Below are positions 29,309-30,326 of a stretch of DNA of 30,326 nucleotides, piece after piece. The DNA comes from Gnetum montanum. Its lineage: Eukaryota; Streptophyta; Gnetopsida; Gnetales; Gnetaceae. The number at the start of each line of letters is the position of its first letter. Position 1 is the first letter of the stretch. A program made the translations under genes and the position numbers. The stretch covers positions 175,388 through 205,713 of the forward strand of contig MNCI01011450.1 in assembly GCA_015680685.1 (NCBI GenBank), in the 5' to 3' direction. Below the pieces are notes generated by a model that searched no databases, had not been told where the DNA came from, and saw only the letters and a program-made list of their open reading frames with translations.

Positions 29309-30326
29309 ATGGTACATTACACACTGAATAAGACAAAAACATCTTCTTCTTCGCATAAGAGCATTTCACTACCTAGGACTAACACAAGAGACAGTCGGTG
29401 GCATAATACACATAACCAAGATCCGCTAGTTCCTCAATAGTTTCGTGTGGTATATACTCATCACGATGAGTATGTACCTGATTTCACCTTTATTCTCCAC
29501 CAAGATGAACAACTGCGTTGGAGAGACTTGGAGGGTAACATAGTGTTGCCCCTAGACAGATTAGTCCCTAACATGCTCCTTCGTGCTCTCACATGAATAG
29601 GCATGCTGCTTTTATACGCAGAATATGTTGCATGTGATCATGACACAAGGGACTATTATCCCACAGAAGCGCAACGTCAAAGGGACTTACGAAAGGAGAG
29701 ATACCACATATCCTTGAAGGGTGGCACCATAATGCTCCACACATTTTGAGTGAAATTGAGGGTGGTGAACCTGCTTCAACAGGTTCCCCACAAAACAATG
29801 TTCCTCCTCCTAATGATGGTCAGGAGGTGATGTATCAAAACCTCCACTCCATGGTTCACAACCCTGGTTCTGATACCCATGAACAAAAAGTATTCAAAGA
29901 AGGAACACAAACACACGATAAGGGCAGATGTTTTGATCGTGATCACGATCAAGTCCAAGACCATCGAAGAGAAGGTAGAAAACGATGTCATGGCAATGGT
30001 TCTCCTTCTTCTTCACCTTCATTGTCACCTTCACCCTCTCCTTCAGTGTCCGGACGCAGTCATAAGGAAACCAATCGTGAGGATAAAGGAAAACAAAGTG
30101 AAAAACATTGACGAGATAATCAGGAACGAGGACGAGGGCACTCTAAGGAATCAAGGCATAGAAGAAGGGAGAGTAGGGAACCGCGTAGACACCATAGACG
30201 CTATGAACAAGATGACCATGAAGAACCCCTACTCGCAACTAGAAGCATGTTAGATATAACAGAGGCCGTAAGAGTTCCAACAAGGCACCAAAAGGATAGT
30301 AGGATCAAGAGATTAAACATGAACAA
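29309..30326 (+). pseudogene. Element D gag, 5' part, cut by the window edge
   Basis: The start is M-V-H-Y-T-L-N-K-T-K at 29309, 96 bp after the PBS. It is followed by S-S-S-S-H-K, which aligns with the starts of A and C, so D has an N-terminal extension. V-V-Y-T-H-H-D-E-Y and F-T-F-I-L-H-Q-D-E match C's gag, and L-E-G-N-I-V-L-P follows. Stops lie near 29435 and 29594, and a frame change near 29740 moves into S-E-I-E-G-G-E-P. Then come a Ser/Pro-rich run (29990-30060), an Arg/His/Glu-rich stretch, and D-D-H-E-E-P-L-L-A-T near 30210. The gag core proper would begin past the window. The role is particle assembly. Confidence 0.8.

Larger units (their letters stand above)
28380..30326 (+). mobile_element. 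Element D: 5' end of another Athila/Tat-like element
   Basis: LTR, PBS, leader and the first third of gag are present. The element runs off the right edge of the window, so its pol and ORF3 content are unknown. Gag is of the A/C type. The LTR body is close to A's, but its U3 repeats (cgcgatatc) are of the gatatc type seen in B. Confidence 0.83.

Overview
The window is plant nuclear repeat DNA and shows no host gene. It holds degraded Ty3/gypsy LTR retrotransposons of the Athila/Tat-like type. Several features point to a plant with a large genome that purges old repeats slowly. The primer-binding sites match the 3' end of plant tRNA-Asp. The integrase and reverse transcriptase signatures are of plant Athila/Tat type, a large extra ORF lies 3' of pol, and old insertions are nested. 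A gymnosperm would fit, but the sequence alone does not prove it.

Four elements are named here A to D. Element C (+, about 15193-26680) is the oldest layer: truncated 5' LTR, PBS, gag, protease, RT, RNase H, integrase, a 2 kb spacer, then a long third ORF (ORF3). Element A (-, 15192 down to about 316) is a relative of C that seems to have inserted into C's 5' LTR, so the two face head to head. Element B (+, 5049-14232) inserted into A's leader. It is bounded by two LTRs and a perfect 5-bp target duplication (ATGAT). B carries gag and ORF3 but no pol, so it is a non-autonomous element that must have been mobilised in trans. Element D (+, 28380 to the window end) is a fourth copy, seen only as LTR, PBS, leader and the first part of gag.

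The left edge (1-315) and 26681-28379 are not recognisably part of these elements. The second stretch contains what may be the 3' end of a LINE on the minus strand.

The most interesting biology is the ORF3 module shared by B and C. ORF3 is about 900 codons: an N-terminal domain resembling the plant 'putative plant transposon protein' family, then a long coiled coil. Upstream of it, both elements carry a promoter-like block whose repeat words match the U3 words of their own LTR family, followed by a TATA box. Just before the ATG lies an intron-like tail (branch point and acceptor), with a strong donor in C. B discarded pol but kept gag and ORF3, which suggests that ORF3 acts in cis or structurally with Gag. 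All coding regions are now pseudogenes. Their stops look mostly like C-to-T decay (CAA/CAG/CGA/TGG turned into stops). All domain calls are by eye; no database search was run.
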